6,459 bases of DNA from Gammaproteobacteria bacterium GWE2_37_16 (GTDB taxonomy: Bacteria; Pseudomonadota; Gammaproteobacteria; UBA9339). Of this stretch, positions 4,788-6,459 are shown piece after piece. The notes beneath the pieces are model-generated. The model was given only the letters and a program-made list of their open reading frames with translations. It was not told the origin of the DNA and did not search any database. Position numbers and translations under genes: made by a program. The stretch's first letter is position 1; every line of letters begins with the position of its first letter. The stretch is taken from contig MGXG01000032.1 in the NCBI GenBank assembly GCA_001801285.1, forward strand, positions 1-6,459. The letters are read 5' to 3'.

Positions 4788-4843
4788 ACTCCTAAAAACT
4801 AACCACTAAAATACTCTAAACATAAAATTAAAAATTTGCCCTT

Positions 4844-5515
4844 ATGTCTAAAATAAAAATTGCCGCTTCTATTTTATCCGCTGACTTTGCCCGTTTGGGT
4901 GAAGAATGCACAAAGGTACTTGCTGCTGGTGCAGATACGATCCATTTCGATGTTATGGATAACCATTACGTACCGAATTTAACTATTGGACCGTTGGTTT
5001 GTAAAGCACTACGTGATTTTGGTATTCAAGCGCCAATTGACGTCCACTTAATGACCAAACCTGTTGATAATTTAATTCATGATTTTGCTAAAGCTGGTGC
5101 CACATACATTACTATTCATCCAGAAGCAACAGAACACATCGATCGCAGTTTACAATTAATCCATGATTTAGGTTGCTTAGCTGGGCTCGCCTTTAACCCA
5201 GTGACACCACTTGATTACTTGGATTACTCTCTTGAAAAACTAGATCTCATTTTAATTATGTCAGTTAATCCAGGTTTTGCCGGACAAAGCTTTATTCCTG
5301 GCTCTCTTCAAAAAATTCAAACCGTACGAAAAATACTCGAAACTAGACAAAAAACCAAAATTCTTCTTGAAGTAGATGGCGGCGTTAAAGTGAATAATTT
5401 CACCAAAATTGCTGCTGCTGGCGCCGATACTTTTGTAATCGGTTCGGAAATTTTCAACACCCCCAATAAGAATTACACCGCTATTATTAGCAAAATTCGA
5501 GAGCTAAAAATTTAA
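4844..5515 (+). CDS. rpe: Rpe, ribulose-phosphate 3-epimerase (223 aa)
   Basis: Rpe interconverts ribulose 5-phosphate and xylulose 5-phosphate in the pentose phosphate pathway; it is a cytoplasmic TIM barrel. The metal and catalytic residues are in place: H34 and D36 in HFDVMDNHYVPN (34-45), H68 in DVHLM (66-70), and D178 in EVDGGVK (176-182). Further family signatures are ASILSADF (8-15), HPEATEH (92-98), the phosphate-loop region MSVNPGFAGQSFIP (139-152) and AAGADTFVIGSEIF (191-204). E. coli Rpe is about the same length (225 residues). The loop has GFAGQ where E. coli has GFGGQ, a mild change. No Shine-Dalgarno sequence is visible before the ATG; the leader is A/T-rich. folD follows after 10 bases, so the two are very likely one operon. 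Rpe draws on the same ribulose 5-phosphate pool as KdsD. Confidence 0.98.
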   Translation: MSKIKIAASILSADFARLGEECTKVLAAGADTIHFDVMDNHYVPNLTIGPLVCKALRDFGIQAPIDVHLMTKPVDNLIHDFAKAGATYITIHPEATEHIDRSLQLIHDLGCLAGLAFNPVTPLDYLDYSLEKLDLILIMSVNPGFAGQSFIPGSLQKIQTVRKILETRQKTKILLEVDGGVKVNNFTKIAAAGADTFVIGSEIFNTPNKNYTAIISKIRELKI

Positions 5516-5525
5516 CTATACAAGT

Positions 5526-6413
5526 ATGACCGCAACTATTATTAATGGCATTAAAATTGCCGAAAAAATTCAGCAAGATGTGGCAACAGGCATACAAAAA
5601 CGCCTGACTAACGGGCTACGCGCACCAGGTTTGGTGGTGATTATTGTCGGCGATAATCCAGCTTCCAAAATTTATGTACAAAAAAAACGACAAATGTGCG
5701 CTCAACTGGGCATGTTTTCCAAACATTACGACTTGCCCACCAACACCAGCGAACAAGCATTAATAGAATTAATTAAACAACTTAATATTGATCAAACGAT
5801 CGATGGTATTTTAGTACAATTACCACTACCAAAACACATCACTACAGAAAAAATTTTGGAAGCCATTCATCCAAATAAAGACGTCGACGGTTTCCACCCT
5901 TACAACATGGGGCGTCTAGCAATGGGAATCCCACTCTTGCGTCCTTGTACCCCAAAAGGCATCATGGCTTTATTGAACAATACAAAAATATCGCTAAAAG
6001 GCATAAATGCTACTATAATCGGCGCATCCAATATTGTTGGCAGACCCATGGCATTAGAACTTTTAATGGCTGGTGCCACGGTGACTGTTTGCCATATTTT
6101 CACTAAGGACCTCCCATCACACATACGTGATGCCGATTTACTAATTGCCGCCGCCGGTGTACCAAATTTAATTAAAGGTAACTGGATTAAAGAAGGTGCA
6201 ATCGTTATCGATGTTGGTTTTAATCGTTTGCCAAACGGAAAAATTGTCGGCGATGTCGAGTTAGAAATTGCTAAAGAACATGCAAGTTGGATTACTCCTG
6301 TACCAGGTGGCGTAGGTCCCATGACTGTCGCAATGTTAATGGAAAATACCCTGTTTGCGGCGAATGGATCAAAAGATCTTTGTACACGACAAACTTTTAG
6401 TATAAAAAAATAA
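5526..6413 (+). CDS. folD: FolD, methylenetetrahydrofolate dehydrogenase / methenyltetrahydrofolate cyclohydrolase (295 aa)
   Basis: FolD oxidises 5,10-methylene-THF with NADP+ and hydrolyses the product to 10-formyl-THF, supplying one-carbon units for purines and initiator formyl-Met-tRNA. Both halves are complete. The N-terminal catalytic domain has VGDNPASKIYVQKK (41-54) with Y50 and K54, DGILVQLPLP (93-102) with Q98, and HPNKDVDGFHPYNMGRL (115-131) with D121. The Rossmann part has RPCTPKGIMALL (139-150), the nucleotide-binding IIGASNIVGRPMALEL (164-179), IDVGFN (228-233), and PVPGGVGPMTVAMLMENT (258-275). The usual GRSNIVGKP loop reads GASNIVGRP here; the arginine often linked to NADP phosphate preference is absent, so cofactor preference cannot be read from this alone. 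The protein runs slightly longer than E. coli FolD (288) at the C-terminus. It starts 10 bases after rpe with little Shine-Dalgarno signal, consistent with translation from the shared message. Confidence 0.98.
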   Translation: MTATIINGIKIAEKIQQDVATGIQKRLTNGLRAPGLVVIIVGDNPASKIYVQKKRQMCAQLGMFSKHYDLPTNTSEQALIELIKQLNIDQTIDGILVQLPLPKHITTEKILEAIHPNKDVDGFHPYNMGRLAMGIPLLRPCTPKGIMALLNNTKISLKGINATIIGASNIVGRPMALELLMAGATVTVCHIFTKDLPSHIRDADLLIAAAGVPNLIKGNWIKEGAIVIDVGFNRLPNGKIVGDVELEIAKEHASWITPVPGGVGPMTVAMLMENTLFAANGSKDLCTRQTFSIKK

Positions 6414-6453
6414 CTCGCTGATATATAACGTAAATCTTTAATCTCTTAATAAA

Positions 6454-6459
6454 AAGGAG
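6454..6459 (+). promoter_or_regulatory. Strong ribosome binding site at the window edge
   Basis: AAGGAG is the last sequence in the window and a near-ideal Shine-Dalgarno match. It implies that another + strand gene begins a few bases beyond the edge. No terminator is seen between folD and this site, so the operon may continue. Confidence 0.5.

Noticed and set aside
5900..6322. 140-residue minus-strand ORF inside folD.
   Set aside because: It is an antisense shadow of highly conserved folD codons.

Overview
The window is an AT-rich stretch of a gammaproteobacterial chromosome. Its proteins resemble the Escherichia coli orthologues closely: LptB keeps the same length and catalytic numbering, and Rpe, FolD, RsmI, HPF and ZapD carry their family motifs. 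Gene order is only partly the enterobacterial one. Low GC, a thinned lipopolysaccharide (LPS) gene cluster and poor Shine-Dalgarno signals would suit a Legionellales-like or other host-adapted lineage, but that placement is inference. I see no mobile element, CRISPR array, tRNA or rRNA.

Positions 1-2924 (+ strand) are a shortened version of the kdsD-kdsC-lptC-lptA-lptB-rpoN-hpf cluster. The window opens on the last 28 codons of kdsD. Where kdsC is expected there is instead a small secreted protein with six cysteines (143-493). Next comes a single 333-residue ORF that is an LptC-LptA fusion (512-1513). After a 214-base gap with a possible terminator, a palindrome, a promoter candidate and a tandem repeat comes lptB (1728-2453), then hpf (2583-2924). 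rpoN is missing from its usual place between lptB and hpf. Together the lpt genes supply the ATPase (LptB) and the periplasmic bridge (LptC joined to LptA) that move LPS from the inner membrane to the outer membrane.

Positions 2932-4649 (- strand) hold rsmI (16S rRNA 2'-O-methyltransferase) followed by zapD (FtsZ-bundling division protein). zapD converges on hpf with only 7 bases between the stops. A 194-base divergent gap (4650-4843) carries a good sigma70 promoter for rpe-folD (4844-6413, + strand), which encode ribulose-phosphate epimerase and the bifunctional methylene-THF dehydrogenase/cyclohydrolase. The window ends on a strong ribosome binding site for a gene lying just outside.

The most interesting spot is the LptC/LptA junction (1060-1105). 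A nine-A run lies exactly between the two domains and presents an in-frame A AAA AAA heptamer. A GGAGGG Shine-Dalgarno-like stretch lies 15 bases before it, and a 6-bp stem-loop starts 2 bases after it. A -1 shift there, or insertion of one extra A by the RNA polymerase, gives AAC CGG TGA. That would release a free 194-residue LptC, close to the normal size of the stand-alone protein. The locus may therefore make both a tethered LptC-LptA and a free LptC from one gene, in the manner of dnaX. The elements are visible in the sequence; their use is a hypothesis.
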